Below, piece by piece: positions 1 to 10,595 of a stretch of 64,000 nt of DNA (its first letter is position 1; every line of letters starts with the position of its first letter). Source of the stretch: Cryptomeria japonica (taxonomy: Eukaryota > Streptophyta > Pinopsida > Cupressales > Cupressaceae); contig NW_026729199.1 in NCBI RefSeq assembly GCF_030272615.1, positions 62,001-126,000 on the forward strand, given 5' to 3'. Under the pieces are notes generated by a model. That model did no database searches. It saw nothing but the letters and a program-made list of their open reading frames with translations, and had not been told where the DNA came from. The translations under genes and the position numbers were made by a program.

Positions 1-525
1 ACGATTCCTCTACCTCTATGCTAATCAGTTGTCGGGCAGCATCCCTTCCTCCATAGGAAACTTGTCAAACTTGGTTGTTTTGCTATTGGAAGCCAATAAA
101 CTCACGGGTCCCATTCCACGTGAAATAGGGAATTTAAAGCGTCTAGAGCAGCTCGAGCTCTTTTATAATGATCTTAGCGGAACCATTCCTCCGGAAATAG
201 GGAATCTCACGGCTCTGATTGACCTCATCCTGGTTGGAAACTATTTAACAGGTACAATTCCTCCCTCTATTGCAAATGTCTCATCCTTAGATCAATTGGA
301 TTTGTCAGAAAATAATCTCCATGGACCTATTCCTCCTGAAATAGGCATGCTCACCCGAGTACAATTCCTCTACCTCTATGGTAATCAGTTGTCGGGCAGC
401 ATCCCTTCCTCCATAGGAAACTTGTCAAACTTGGTTGTTTTGCAATTGCTAGCCAATAATCTCACGGGTCCCATTCCACGTGAAATAGGGAATTTAAACC
501 GACTAAAGCAGCTCGAGCTCTTCGA
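1..525 (+). repeat. Intragenic 360-bp duplication of LRR units
   Basis: Bases 1-165 and 361-525 are nearly identical, both reading RFLYLY or QFLYLY, then NQLSGSIPSSIGNLSN and onward. The offset is 360 bp, or 120 residues, equal to five 24-residue repeats, so the duplication kept frame and repeat register. Confidence 0.85.
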
Positions 526-994
526 AAATAATCTTACCGGAAATATTCCTTTTGAAGTGGGGATGCTCATCAATTTGCAAACGCTTAATCTATGGGGGAA
601 TAAGCTTAGCGGAAGCATACCAGTTTCCCTCGGAAAGTTATCTCCAAATTTAGAACTGGTCGACTTGTCTCACAACAACCTGAGTGGATATATACCTGGA
701 GAACTTATGGCAAATCTTAAAAACCTTGATTTTTATTTGAATCTATCATCGAATTTTCTGCAGGGACCTCTTCCTGAAGAAATAGGTAAACTTGTAAAAG
801 CTAAAGCAATAGACATTTCTTCTAATAAGCTTCATGGAATGATTCCCACAACACTTGCCCACTGCGTATCACTGGAGCGTCTCAATCTCTCCCATAACGC
901 ATTTGAAGGTCCGATACTAGATACACTGGGGATGTTACAAAATTTGAAATTTGTTTATCTTTCTTTCAATTTCCTGTCAGGAGAGATTAGTTAG
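2..994 (+). CDS. LRR receptor-like protein, 3' part, no membrane or kinase region
   Basis: The reading frame is open from the left window edge, so the 5' end lies outside. About 331 codons encode roughly thirteen 24-residue plant extracellular leucine-rich repeats (pattern LxxLxLxxNxLxGxIPxxIGN). The repeat series resembles the ectodomain of receptor kinases of the EFR/Xa21/FLS2 type, which sit in the plasma membrane and sense ligands. The family would continue with a cysteine cap, a membrane segment and a Ser/Thr kinase; here TAG follows SGEIS at 992-994. One more LRR-like stretch (motif HNHLSGRIS) can be read in another frame just after the stop, so the end looks like decay rather than a natural secreted protein. 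A 360-bp block is duplicated inside the gene. It could still be expressed as a secreted LRR protein, since AATAAA lies at 1132-1137. Confidence 0.8.
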   Translation, partial: RFLYLYANQLSGSIPSSIGNLSNLVVLLLEANKLTGPIPREIGNLKRLEQLELFYNDLSGTIPPEIGNLTALIDLILVGNYLTGTIPPSIANVSSLDQLDLSENNLHGPIPPEIGMLTRVQFLYLYGNQLSGSIPSSIGNLSNLVVLQLLANNLTGPIPREIGNLNRLKQLELFENNLTGNIPFEVGMLINLQTLNLWGNKLSGSIPVSLGKLSPNLELVDLSHNNLSGYIPGELMANLKNLDFYLNLSSNFLQGPLPEEIGKLVKAKAIDISSNKLHGMIPTTLAHCVSLERLNLSHNAFEGPILDTLGMLQNLKFVYLSFNFLSGEIS

Positions 995-2727
995 ATTTGA
1001 TCAAAAGCTCTCATAACCACCTGAGTGGACGTATAAGTGGACACGCTTGTTTGTAATTAATGCATAAGCATGCTGTTTCAGTTCTCGTAGTTTGTTAGAA
1101 GTGGTAGAGACTATGTAATCTTATGAAGTAGAATAAAAATCACAATTTCATTTGTGTGTATTTCTTGTGTTTGTATTGCGGCCCTGTATGTCTATAAATT
1201 TAATCATAATATTAAAGTTAGATGAAATGTGACTCGCCATTAAAATGACTGAATATATAAGAATGTCTTGAAAATTGATTCTTATAAAATAGAATCTATC
1301 GTAGACTGAGTAATCTACGAACGATTACAGATTTAAGAGCTCAAATATATAAGTATTGTAATGTATTCAGGAACAGTTGCAATAATTCACTTACATTTTC
1401 TTGCTCTTTAAGATTTTCGTATACGTGGCTCTCATGTTTAAACATATATTCAATGTATCAATGTATTATTGATTGTTTAATTTCTTTTTATTAAGAAAAT
1501 GTTTATACTATCAGATCGTTTGCGACAGTGAAAGGCGGGTCGTCTTGGTTTATTCGCTTATCTGCACTCCCAGTGCGACAACTATACCTTTTACTTTTTG
1601 TTAATTGTTATCACTCCACTAAATTCAACTCCAACGATGGCTGGGAAATCAACGAGGCTACGCTTCTCCGTAAACACCTTAAAGTTTGATTGTCTATAAA
1701 TTTTTCTAAAGGAAAAACTTCCGGAAGAAGAAAATTAAATAATCAAACTTCAAGGTATTAATTACTAGCACCTTGTTGTGCAATGAGTACGCCAAAGAGA
1801 TGTGCAAGTGGTTTAGGAAAAACTTGGTCTGTTTTAAGAATTTATTATATAGAGATGAATTATATGTCTCTATTAACAAATCATTGAAGTAAAGACGGTA
1901 AGATTAACATATTAGAAATTTTAGTGTATGTATACATGAAAATTTGATCCATGTTCTATAGTGTGTTCAACAAGTATTTGAAATTATATGAAAAGTTAAA
2001 ATAGTTCTAAATTTCATGGACCCAAAAGTGATTTCTTGTTAAGAGGATTAGAATCCCCTTCTAAAGAGGATTTAGTAGTTTCAAAATTTTAATATTTAGA
2101 AGTGAGCAAACTTATAACCAATAAAGCGACTCATTAAGCCCATGTGAAGATAAGATTAAAAAGGATGTCTCTTAATATAAGATTAAACTCCCCTTAGAAC
2201 AAGTCTATAACTACTTTCATGTAAAGATTCACTTTCATGTAAAGATTCATTATGCCATTTTGATTATGATGAAATTAATAATTAGAATATTTTGAATATC
2301 TCACTCTCAGATATCTACTTTGACGAATTAATTTCTCATTATTTCTACTATGGTTAAATGAGTTGCTGGTGTCCTCCTATAAAGTTATAATACATTTATT
2401 TCTATAAGAAAAAGTTAAACATACTTAAAAAAAATTATTCCAACTTTAGAATGCAACATAACAAATTCAAAGTTACGAATTATTCAATGTTTAGTTGGAA
2501 CAAATAAAAAGTAAAGTATCAAATTTGGTACTTTGTATCAGTTTATGGAGAAGCATTCTAAACCAAAGCGTCCATAGTTGAATGTTCTCCAATTTTACAG
2601 AAGTCTTGTCATGTAGATTATTCTCAAACCCTACAAGACTAATAATCACATCCTCTAAAATGCAAGATGAAATTACTACAATAAAATAGAGAGAAACAAA
2701 CAAATGGGGCTTCTTACTCTTGGAAAC
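995..2727. other. Intergenic, nothing recognised
   Basis: AT-rich, with a possible polyadenylation signal AATAAA at 1132-1137 for the LRR gene and a small 18-bp tandem duplication near 2212-2247 (unit with CTTTCATGTAAAGATTC). I see no coding signal or known element. Confidence 0.5.
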
Positions 2728-2740
2728 ATCCATTCTAAAT
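2728..2740 (+). repeat. Target-site duplication, left copy (LINE beta)
   Basis: ATCCATTCTAAAT, identical to 5037-5049, which directly follows the A-rich tail of the element. Confidence 0.7.
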
Positions 2741-2754
2741 GCAACTTACATTAG

Positions 2755-3020
2755 GCTTCAACTTGCAATTCATGGAGGGTACAAAAAGGTATGGCTCAAA
2801 AGTGATTCACTTAATATCATTAATTGTTTGATTAAACAGTCATCTCCTAGTTGGACCATTAAACACTTAATCTAGGATTCACTTGTAATGATTTCCAAGT
2901 TGGAATAAATTCGAATAAACCATATTTTTTGGGAAGGTAATTAGCCTATGGATTACGTGACCAACTTAGGTGTAGTGTATGAAAAAATCAAACGGTTGAC
3001 AACAAGGGAAACCTTCCCAA
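2755..3020 (+). pseudogene. LINE RNase H domain, C-terminal remnant (beta)
   Basis: The frame encodes LAIHGGYKKVWLKSDSLNII, then a helix ending SPSWTIKHLI, then RINHIFWEGN and a following helix. This is the order of the plant LINE RNase H: the strand with acidic Asp, the SW-I helix, then the His/Arg-Glu-Asn segment. The first catalytic strand (NFDG) is missing because the insertion is truncated. Stops interrupt the frame. The same order recurs in copies alpha and gamma. Confidence 0.6.
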
Positions 3021-3304
3021 TGCACTTGTGTCATCTGACACGAAGGGATGTGGAAGATCTTGTTTACTCTCAATGACCAAATATTAATGATGATATCCTG
3101 TCACATGAATAAATACACTTCTTGTAATAAGTGGAATTGATACATCACGAGGGCTTCTAGATTATTCTTGATCTCTTGGATTTGTTTCATCTAGTTTGGG
3201 TTTGGGATTAAGACTATGAACCTCAAAGTTGGCAAGGACAATTCAAACATGGGGGGAGATAAATATAGAATGGAGCTGACCTCTTGGAAGAAATGAGAAC
3301 AAAA

Positions 3305-4850
3305 TAAGGAAATTTGGACTCAAATTTTGGATGGTGGTCTTGTACCATACCTCAGAAAACTGCATGGTCAAGATAATAGGGCAATAGAAGGGTTTGTGAA
3401 GGGTTGGAATGATGACATTCTCAGTGCTTATAGATCTGAATTCAGAATTGATGAGGAGCTTTTAGCTCAAATTAATGGATTGTAAATGGAAGAGAAAAAG
3501 TTTTACAGAGAGCAGAAGGCGATGGAGGAAGCCGTGTTGGTGTTTTTTGACAAGAAAAGTGAGGAATGGCCTGGATGGGGGTTACAACAAAAAAGACCTA
3601 ATGAGACTTTGGGCATATGTGATAGTGGTGGCTATGAGGTACATCACCTTGGATGGCCACTTTGCAAGTAGTTTTTCCTACCATTTCGCTATTTAAAATC
3701 ATTTTAGACATGATAGGAAAATTTATTTATTATTTTATTTACTCTTATCTTTGGAGCATAGTCTTGTGAATCATGTAAAACTAATGATAACCCTTTTTTA
3801 CATGAGGGGTTGATTCTTCTTATCATGAAATACGCCAAAGTGAATGAGGTCAAGCCTTCCTCTACCCACAGAATTGAAAGTAATCCTAAACCCTTGACTA
3901 GTTATGATGTGCATGTAGTGTCAGACACTGAAATTGAAGATGAAAAGGGGTAGGATGAGATGGCCATAGATTGGTATGACCTTGATGTGTGAGACGATGG
4001 CCCAAAATATTGGCCCTCTGAGGAAGAGAGACCCCTCAAGAGAGCCACTCCTGGCACTAATAGTAGTAGAAAGAGTAAACCACACCCTAGACCTGTAGCC
4101 AAAAAGTTGAAAACCCCTCCTTCCAAACCTCAGCAGATGGGACAAAATAGCTCTAAATAGAAAAAAGTGGGGAAAATAGTGGAGACAATAGGAAAAGGGA
4201 AATATGAGATTAAATTGAATATTTCCCTCAATCTAAACCAAGTGGACCCTCAAGAGAGTAAAAATATGAAGCGGATATTGATATGCTTTTGGCTAACTCA
4301 ACAACTAGTTAGTAAAAGTGCTTCTTGTAGGTGATTAGCAAAATTCTCCTCATCAAACAGGGTATAAAAGATATTATCAACACCTTTACTAAGAACCCCA
4401 TGCCTGACAAAATTGATAGGCTCCTGAAAATGACCTAGAATTTGATCGAAGATGTGAAGGTTTTAAAAATAGAGCATGAAGCTAGAATAGCCAATCTAGA
4501 GACAGGTATGGATGAACTAAAGGGTAATCTCAAGGTCGCGGTGGGGATTAGTAAATAAGAAATGAAAAATATTATTGAAGGCCTCAAGAAGTTCAATGAG
4601 AAAATTACATTGCATAAAGCCCATCCACTCAACAACATCCCACCTTCAACTACCATGGATAAAAATGAAAATCAGGACATAAATCCACAATGAGCAGAAG
4701 TGCAGGTGTCTATAGGACCTTTTTCTAGGACTAGGAGAAGAAACTAGAAGAAAAGCACCATGAGGACCATCATGGAGGAGCTTGAAGACATAAACTGAAA
4801 TATTATTAAGAAACATTTTGAGCTTATGGAAGCTCTTGGTTAATGTTTTT
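3305..4850 (+). pseudogene. Extra LINE gene downstream of RNase H (ORF3-like), beta
   Basis: I do not recognise the family. Translated pieces show, in order: an N-terminal block with LVPYLRKLHG and FVKGWNDD; a core with AMRYITLDGHF, YHFAI-NHFRHDRKI, FYLLLSLE and NPFLHEGLILL; an acidic and then basic linker (EEERPLKRATPG, KPHPRPVAKKLKTPPSKP); and a C-terminal coiled-coil-like segment near 4380-4640 (ARIANLETGMDELKG). Frame changes and stops are present, including TAA inside the core. Copies at 20300-21930, 24130-25660 and 53230-54840 share the same blocks. It sits between RNase H and the hairpin tail, inside the target-site duplications. It may be a second structural protein of the LINE or a captured gene. 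Confidence 0.6.
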
Positions 4851-4992
4851 TGGTTAGTTGTTAGTTTGATTTACCTAGGTTTCTTTGTTGTATTTTGTTG
4901 GGCTCTGTGGGGTGTCCCCCCTTTTTTTCATCATTTTTCTGTTGGTTTTTTCTCTAGTTTGATACTGTTTTGAATCTCCTACTTTTGGATTT

Positions 4993-5016
4993 GGGTTTTA
5001 GGTCCCTATAAAACCC
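4993..5016 (+). other. 3' terminal hairpin of LINE beta
   Basis: Perfect 8-bp stem GGGTTTTA / TAAAACCC around loop GGTCCCTA, about 20 bases before the A-rich end. Related hairpins occur at 10523, 10554, 22084 and 54985. Such 3' stem-loops are known in plant L1 LINEs as the site recognised by their reverse transcriptase. Confidence 0.65.
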
Positions 5017-5036
5017 ATTTTATCTTAATAAAAAAT

Positions 5037-5049
5037 ATCCATTCTAAAT
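5037..5049 (+). repeat. Target-site duplication, right copy (LINE beta)
   Basis: ATCCATTCTAAAT, following the tail AATAAAAAAT. It matches the left copy at all 13 positions. Confidence 0.7.
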
Positions 5050-6910
5050 TTATTATTCTACCAACTAAAAATTACATAACCAAAAGTAAATCCTACAATG
5101 TTTGTTATATCTTTTTATTCACAACCAACTCTAAGACTACATCTTTAATATAAAGGTCAACCCCTAAATTTCTTACTTAACTAAAATTGGACACTTAATT
5201 TATCACCTATTGAGATTACAAAGATTAAGAAACAACAGGTCCAAGTATAATAATCAACTCCTAATTTTACTCTAACACAAACTGCAAAGTCTAGGAAACA
5301 CCAATTCAAAAGAGTAAGAATCATCTCCTCATTTAATCCCTGCACAAACCACTTAACAATAAGTGTTAATAGATAGTTTGCATCATTCTCCCCTTCTTTT
5401 AAAATTTTGAACATCTTGGTTTAAAGCCTATTTACATGAATACAACTCAACATCAAAACACTAAAAATCTAAACAAGCTAACAATAATATTTTTTGGTAA
5501 CGTAGGATTTCCTCAAGATTGCCTTTTGTTTTAGGATTCAGCTACATGAAAAAACCATAAAACAGTTTGGAATAGATATAACCATCCTTTTTACTTGAAA
5601 AAAAAAGGCACGACATTCCCTTCCTCCATATTAAATCTCTTCAAATCATCAGATTTTTTATTTTATTTTTGCTTCTAAACCACTTTTTGGAATAGAGATC
5701 TTGTTCCTTTGCCCATTGGTCTTCTTCCTCTTTTCCCAACTCCTTGAAATCTTAGGGATTCTCCTCCATTGAACATCATCATTAATTTTTACACCATTTG
5801 TATCACTTACACATAAATCATTTGAGATAGAAATAAAGAAGAAAATAAAAATTCTCCACAAGAGCCTTTACCTTCACATTATGCCCTTTAGGCATGCTTT
5901 CGTGTTCTTATATCATGAGGCCTTTGTTTCTTGGCTTTGCATGAGGTTCTTCATAAGTACCTTTTTCTTTTTGTCCTTCGTTGTTGTAAAAAAAATGCAT
6001 GTACTTTTATTTCCTTCCTCAGTCACCCTTATTCTTTTTTAAACAAAATGATGTTGTCCAACTCCTTTTTCACTATGAAATTTTTTGGCAATTCTTCTAG
6101 CTACTTCTAGATAGTTGTTCTCTAAAAAAAAAAATTCTGCATCACATATGAGTTTCCCAAATATCTACATCTCTATTACAACTTCCTCTCTAGTGTCGCT
6201 TGCTTCCATTTCTATGACAATTTGGGCCTCCTCTTATGATAAGATGCATTCCTTCTCACTGTAATCTATCAACTCCTCTCCTTTTGTATTATAATCTTCA
6301 ATGCATTCACCTTATTTAGGGTAACACAGCTAAAAAACTCCATTAAACTCAACTTTCTCTTCTTCTTCATTCGATTCGAATTTTTCTACTATTTGTGACC
6401 CTTGGAAGATCTCAAACAAAGGTATTTTTTTCATTAATTTTTTTTCCAAATCCTCAATGGATTTTTTTTTCCCTATTCTAATAGTTCCACTTCTCATTTG
6501 ATCATTTACTCAATAATTTTCCTATTCGAGAATGATTCTTTCCCACAAAGAAGATATTTTTTTTCACCAATCTTTTTCACCTTATTAGAAAACATTAGTA
6601 TCTTTTATGTAGATTTCTTTCTCTTTGACTTCTTATTGTTGCATGCCTTATAGTATTCCACCCCATATTCTATACTATAATAGCCAGACTACAAAATTTG
6701 ACTGATTTAGCGCTATTTGGGATGACTGAGCTTTGACTATAATAGCTAGACTACAATGATGGCTCGTACTATTCCAAGAGCTGCAGGCTGTAAACAAATG
6801 AGATACATCTGCAAAACTATGTTTTTTTCGTCTTATTTTCAAAAATCCTTTTCAACTGATTAAGCTTACATTATGACATACAGGTACATATTTCAAAAGC
6901 ATCAAAGACG
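5050..6910. other. Intergenic with a faint minus-strand coding trace
   Basis: AT-rich. Between about 5650 and 6650 the minus strand has Lys/Glu-rich stretches with many stops, which might be an old protein-coding remnant. I cannot name it. From 6660 the sequence acquires short phrases (CAGACTACAA, GCGCTATTTG) that recur in 6911-7660. Confidence 0.3.
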
Positions 6911-7221
6911 AAGCAGATCACTACCATTACCATTTTTTATTTTTCTTTCGTTTTTCATAGCCTCTGCTGTTCGACCAAATTTATACGCTATTGTTTTGAC
7001 CTTTTGTAGAAAGATAAACATAAATTTTGGCTGGTGTAGTTTTACATGGGAAGTACAATAATTTGATGGGACAGACATTTTACCACAATAGTCAGACTGC
7101 CGTGTGAACATTTATGATGGCTGAAAAATTTCTCCACGATTGTTTCGGCCTTTCCTCTTCTGTTGTTCCACGCAATTTCTATACTATGAAGGACGATAGT
7201 TTGATTGGAAAATAAACTTCA

Positions 7222-7650
7222 ATTTATGCTGTGCAGCGCTATTTGCGGGAAGGACAATAATTTGATGAGCGCACTAAACTGCAATGTGAACAGCTACGAC
7301 GGCTCATCATATTCAATTTATGCTGTGCAGCGCTATTTGCGGGAAGGACAATAGTTTGATTGGAAAATAAACTTCAACGATGACTCATATTATCGTACGA
7401 GTCTGTGCAATGAGCTTATTTATCCCAATTGCGATTTATTAGGAGCAATGACAACCTCAATAAGTGGAAGAAAAGCACCATTATTACAGTTTCCAAATAT
7501 TTTTCAAAGTTTTAACTTTTCCTAGTCTTTGGTCTTTCCTAGTCTTTCGATCTAATTTCTACACTATTCCTAAATTTTCGCCTCTTCTGGCCCGCTATTC
7601 CACACAATTTATGCTGTGCAGCGCTATTTGCGGGAAGGACAATAATTTAA
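7222..7650 (+). repeat. Dispersed 42-bp subrepeat, three copies
   Basis: A unit containing GCTGTGCAGCGCTATTTGCG and GGAAGGACAATA occurs near 7222, 7315 and 7607. A second repeated phrase (TTTGATTGGAAAATAAAC) accompanies the first two. Copy A2 retains only the unit matching 7607 (near 45796). Confidence 0.8.
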
Positions 7651-7739
7651 AACACCAGGTTTTATTATTTCATGTTTTATCGACAAGATACATTTCTATG
7701 GTAACCTTAACTCGTCTTAGAAAAGCGATTATGTTGTGG

Positions 7740-7925
7740 TCGGGTAAAGCGAATATATCGGGGTAAAGCGAATATAGCGAGACACATATGCTACACTTGA
7801 AAAAAGAGAAAACTCATTCTTGTACGTTTAATAAATGATATATCATTTCTTCTTCTTGTACATTTAATATATGATATGTCATTGCTCCTTCTTGTGTTTA
7901 TACATTTTATATATGATATTTATTT
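7740..7925 (+). repeat. Short tandem repeats
   Basis: A 20-bp unit with GGTAAAGCGAATATA is present twice (7743-7782). It is followed by three units of about 45 bp with TTCTTGTAC and ATATGATAT (7825-7925). Both are kept in copy A2. Confidence 0.65.
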
Positions 7926-8014
7926 AAATTCAAACAAAATATTATTAAAATATGATGTCTCTATGACACTTAGGAACTATGTCATCTACCGCTGCAATAT
8001 GGGAGGATGCTCGG

Positions 8015-8086
8015 GAGGATGGGGATGGCAGGGGATTTGGGGAAGGGGGCCCAGCCCGTGAGGTTGCAGGGGCCATCCCCATCCTC
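8015..8086. other. 15-bp perfect inverted repeat
   Basis: GAGGATGGGGATGGC at 8015-8029 is the exact reverse complement of 8072-8086. The 42-base spacer is GC-rich (GGGGGCCCAGCCC) in otherwise AT-rich DNA. The same structure is at about 46178-46250 in copy A2. Confidence 0.8.
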
Positions 8087-8432
8087 TTTTTTTAATTAAA
8101 AAAAATGGAGCTAAACTATTAAAATAAATTTATAATTTAAAATTAAATTAAATTAATACAATTTATATTAAAATAAAATTATATTATATTTAATTAAAAT
8201 GAATAAAAGTATAAAATAAAATATTTTTAAAATTAATATAATATTAATAAATTATAATGATTAAATTTAAAATAAATTTATAAAATAAATAATATTAAAA
8301 TTATATAATATTTTAATTAGCAATCACACCTTGGTGTGTAGTGGGTATATTGAAGCGTTGCAGAAGATCAAGTAGATAAATTTGTAGTCAATTTTTTGTA
8401 TAGATTTGTGTTGTACATGAGGTCGCTAGGTA

Positions 8433-8453
8433 GACATATATATATATATATCA

Positions 8454-8487
<34 letters not shown>

Positions 8488-8490
8488 GAG
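8433..8490. repeat. Compound microsatellite (TA)n-(GA)n-(G)n
   Basis: A TA run, then a GA run, then about thirteen G. Copy A2 has the matching (TA)n-(GA)n at 46572-46632, after which A2 jumps to the equivalent of 13607. Confidence 0.9.
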
Positions 8491-8674
8491 GAGGTGATAG
8501 AGAAAAAGAAATATAAAGAGAAGTAGCTATAAAGGTATAAAGGGCAAAGAGAGGGAGAGATGAGATATATGGGAAGGCAAAGGTAGAGAGTGGAAAATTT
8601 TATTTTTTAATTATGAAATTCCATAAAAATGTTAATACATAATTATGTAATGAAACTTAAAATATCATTATATA

Positions 8675-8760
8675 TTTATTTATAAAAAAATATATATTTA
8701 TTTATTAAAAAATATATATTTATTTATTAAAAAATATATATTTATTTATTAAAAATTAAA
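8675..8760. repeat. AT-rich 24-bp tandem repeat
   Basis: About three and a half units of TATATATTTATTTATTAAAA, lying within the stretch found only in A1. Confidence 0.8.
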
Positions 8761-8910
8761 AATTTACTTTTTACCTCTTTGATATATTATAACTTAATTT
8801 TTAATCATTAAATGTTATTTTAAAGTTGAAATGTTGAAAATTTTCATAATTAATTTTTTATTTTTAGGAAACAAATAATTCTTCTAATAAAATATTAAAA
8901 ATTACCTTAT

Positions 8911-8927
8911 AACTAAAATTGTGGTTC
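8911..8927 (+). repeat. Target-site duplication, left copy (delta)
   Basis: AACTAAAATTGTGGTTC matches 10596-10612 at 16 of 17 positions. Confidence 0.75.
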
Positions 8928-10595
8928 GGATTATGAGATAATTTTTGAAATGAGTGGAAGCGGTAGAGGCGGGAGTGGAGGCCCTAGGGTTTCGTCAGGG
9001 GAGGCAGACACATATGTTGATTTTGAAGATGATGGAGACAATGAAACACAGTTTGCATTAGGGATTTGTGGTGTTTCAGTGTATGGTGCCTTTGTCGTGT
9101 TGGGGGTGGTCCAGAAGCCCCTCCCTTTTGTTTGGCCACTGGCTTTGGTGCTTTCTCCCCTAGGTTCTGTGGAGGTTTTTGTTGTTCTCCCCTTCTGTCT
9201 AGGTTTTTAACGTTGCTATTATGGTGTGGCGGGAGGAGGGGTTCGCTTCTTTTCAAGGCTCTATGGTAGGGAAGTGGGAGTTTTCTTTTTTGAAGGCTTC
9301 TCGTGTTGTTTTCACTGCTTCTATGGATCTTTTCTTGGTATGGGTTGCATGTGCTCTGGGTCGTATGTTTTGTGTTAGCATTATTTTGTTGGGGGCCCCT
9401 GTTGGGAGATTTGATGCAAATTTTCTGTTATGTTTAAGGAGGATGTGGTTCATTCTTGCCTCTCTTTAATCTTCTTTCCTTCTTGTAGATTGTTATCCTT
9501 ATGGGGTTGGTTGTGTGGCTTGTCCCCCCTAATGTTGTTTGATATCATTTTTGTTTTGAATGTTTCTATCTTTTCTGGCCCTTTGGTTGGCTTCACCACT
9601 ATTTTGTTGCTTCTTCCTCAAGATCTTTAGTTTTATTTGGTTATCCTATAGAGGTGGATCTATCTTCTTTAGAGGTGAGGATAGATGTCGCTGGAGATGA
9701 CTTATCTTCTTTTGAGGTGAAGATGTTTGTTGCGGTTGATGTTGGAAATTGTTGTCGGGGAGCAGATGGTGTGTTATCTCTTGGTTGTCTTGGGACTGAG
9801 ATGGGTTTTTCAATGGATTTTTCTCCTTCTTCTCCTATTGAGATGGAAAGAGTGGAGGGTATTTTTTTATTAGTGCTTCTCAAGATGGCTGAGGGTACCC
9901 TATTACTTGGTCACATGTGAATAGAGAGTTTTCTTTTATTTATTTTCTCTCTTTTATCACCTCTTCAGATGGTGATTTTGGAGGGTATTTTTGGCTCTGC
10001 TCTGTTCCAGTTCAAGGTTATGGGAGCCTTTCAAAAATCTATTGTTGTTGGTTGTGGGAGCCCTATAAAACCCTCTTTCATGATTGAAGGAGCCTAGAAA
10101 AACCCTCAGTTTGGTTCTTTTCTCAGGGACAGGCTAGATGCTAGTACTTTTCAAGGGCCTGGTGTGGCCAGTGGTTGCTTTTGGTTAGGATATGGCTTTG
10201 GGGTTGTTGTGGCCCAAAGAAACCCTTTGGTCCTAGATTGTGTATGTATGTTTATCAGCAAGAGTCTGGTGCTTATGACTTTGGGATATTTGATCCATCT
10301 CAATGTTCATGCTATGGGTGCTTGGAAAAACCCTTGGTATTTGATGAAGGTTAAGGGAGCCTTAATAAAACCCTTGTGCTAGTGAAAGGTTTTGGCCTTA
10401 TTCCCTTTTAGCTAGGTTAATTATTATTGTTTTGATGCTAGGTTAAGTTTGGGCTGTTGTTTATCCTTGATATATCTTTTGGTAGCTGCCTATTTTGGGT
10501 TTCAAATCCTTGTAAAATCCAAGGGTTTCGGATCCCTTCAAAACCTATTGTAAGGGGTTTTGGGTCCCCTAAAAAATTGTTTATCCTCAATCAAA
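8928..10595 (+). mobile_element. Retroposon delta, RT-less, with LINE-type 3' tail
   Basis: A 1.67-kb insertion flanked by a 17-bp direct repeat with one mismatch (8911-8927 AACTAAAATTGTGGTTC, 10596-10612 AACTTAAATTGTGGTTC). It begins near an ATG at 8950 (MSGSGRGGSGG, then acidic residues), is G/T-rich on this strand, and has recurring codons for S-(I/L/F)-E-V. From about 10015 it holds a series of GGGAGCC...AAAACCC motifs. It ends with two hairpins (10523-10545, 10554-10576) and an A-rich end. No reverse transcriptase is visible. The related element epsilon is at 31041-32764. It is probably mobilised by a LINE with the same tail. Confidence 0.7.
10015..10576 (+). repeat. Degenerate array of GGGAGCC...AAAACCC motifs and terminal hairpins
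   Basis: Motifs such as TGTGGGAGCCCTATAAAACC recur near 10018, 10052, 10087, 10210, 10315 and 10350. The two best hairpins are GGGTTTCGGATCCCTTCAAA plus ACC at 10523 and GGGGTTTTGGGTCCCCTAAA at 10554. The array resembles repeated, decayed copies of the LINE 3' hairpin. Confidence 0.65.

Larger units (their letters stand above)
2741..5036 (+). mobile_element. 5'-truncated L1-type LINE, copy beta
   Basis: This block starts inside an RNase H domain, continues into the extra downstream gene described at 3305-4850, and ends in a 3' tail with a hairpin (4993-5016) and an A-rich end. It is flanked by a perfect 13-bp direct repeat, ATCCATTCTAAAT, at 2728-2740 and 5037-5049, as expected from target-primed reverse transcription. 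The reverse transcriptase is absent, consistent with 5' truncation. Several stops and frame changes show it is old. The flanking repeats indicate that RNase H, the extra gene and the tail travelled as one RNA. Confidence 0.75.

Noticed and set aside
7464-7766. 100-codon frame present in both duplicon copies
   Set aside because: It is conserved only because the segment was duplicated; no motif, and A2 changes its end.
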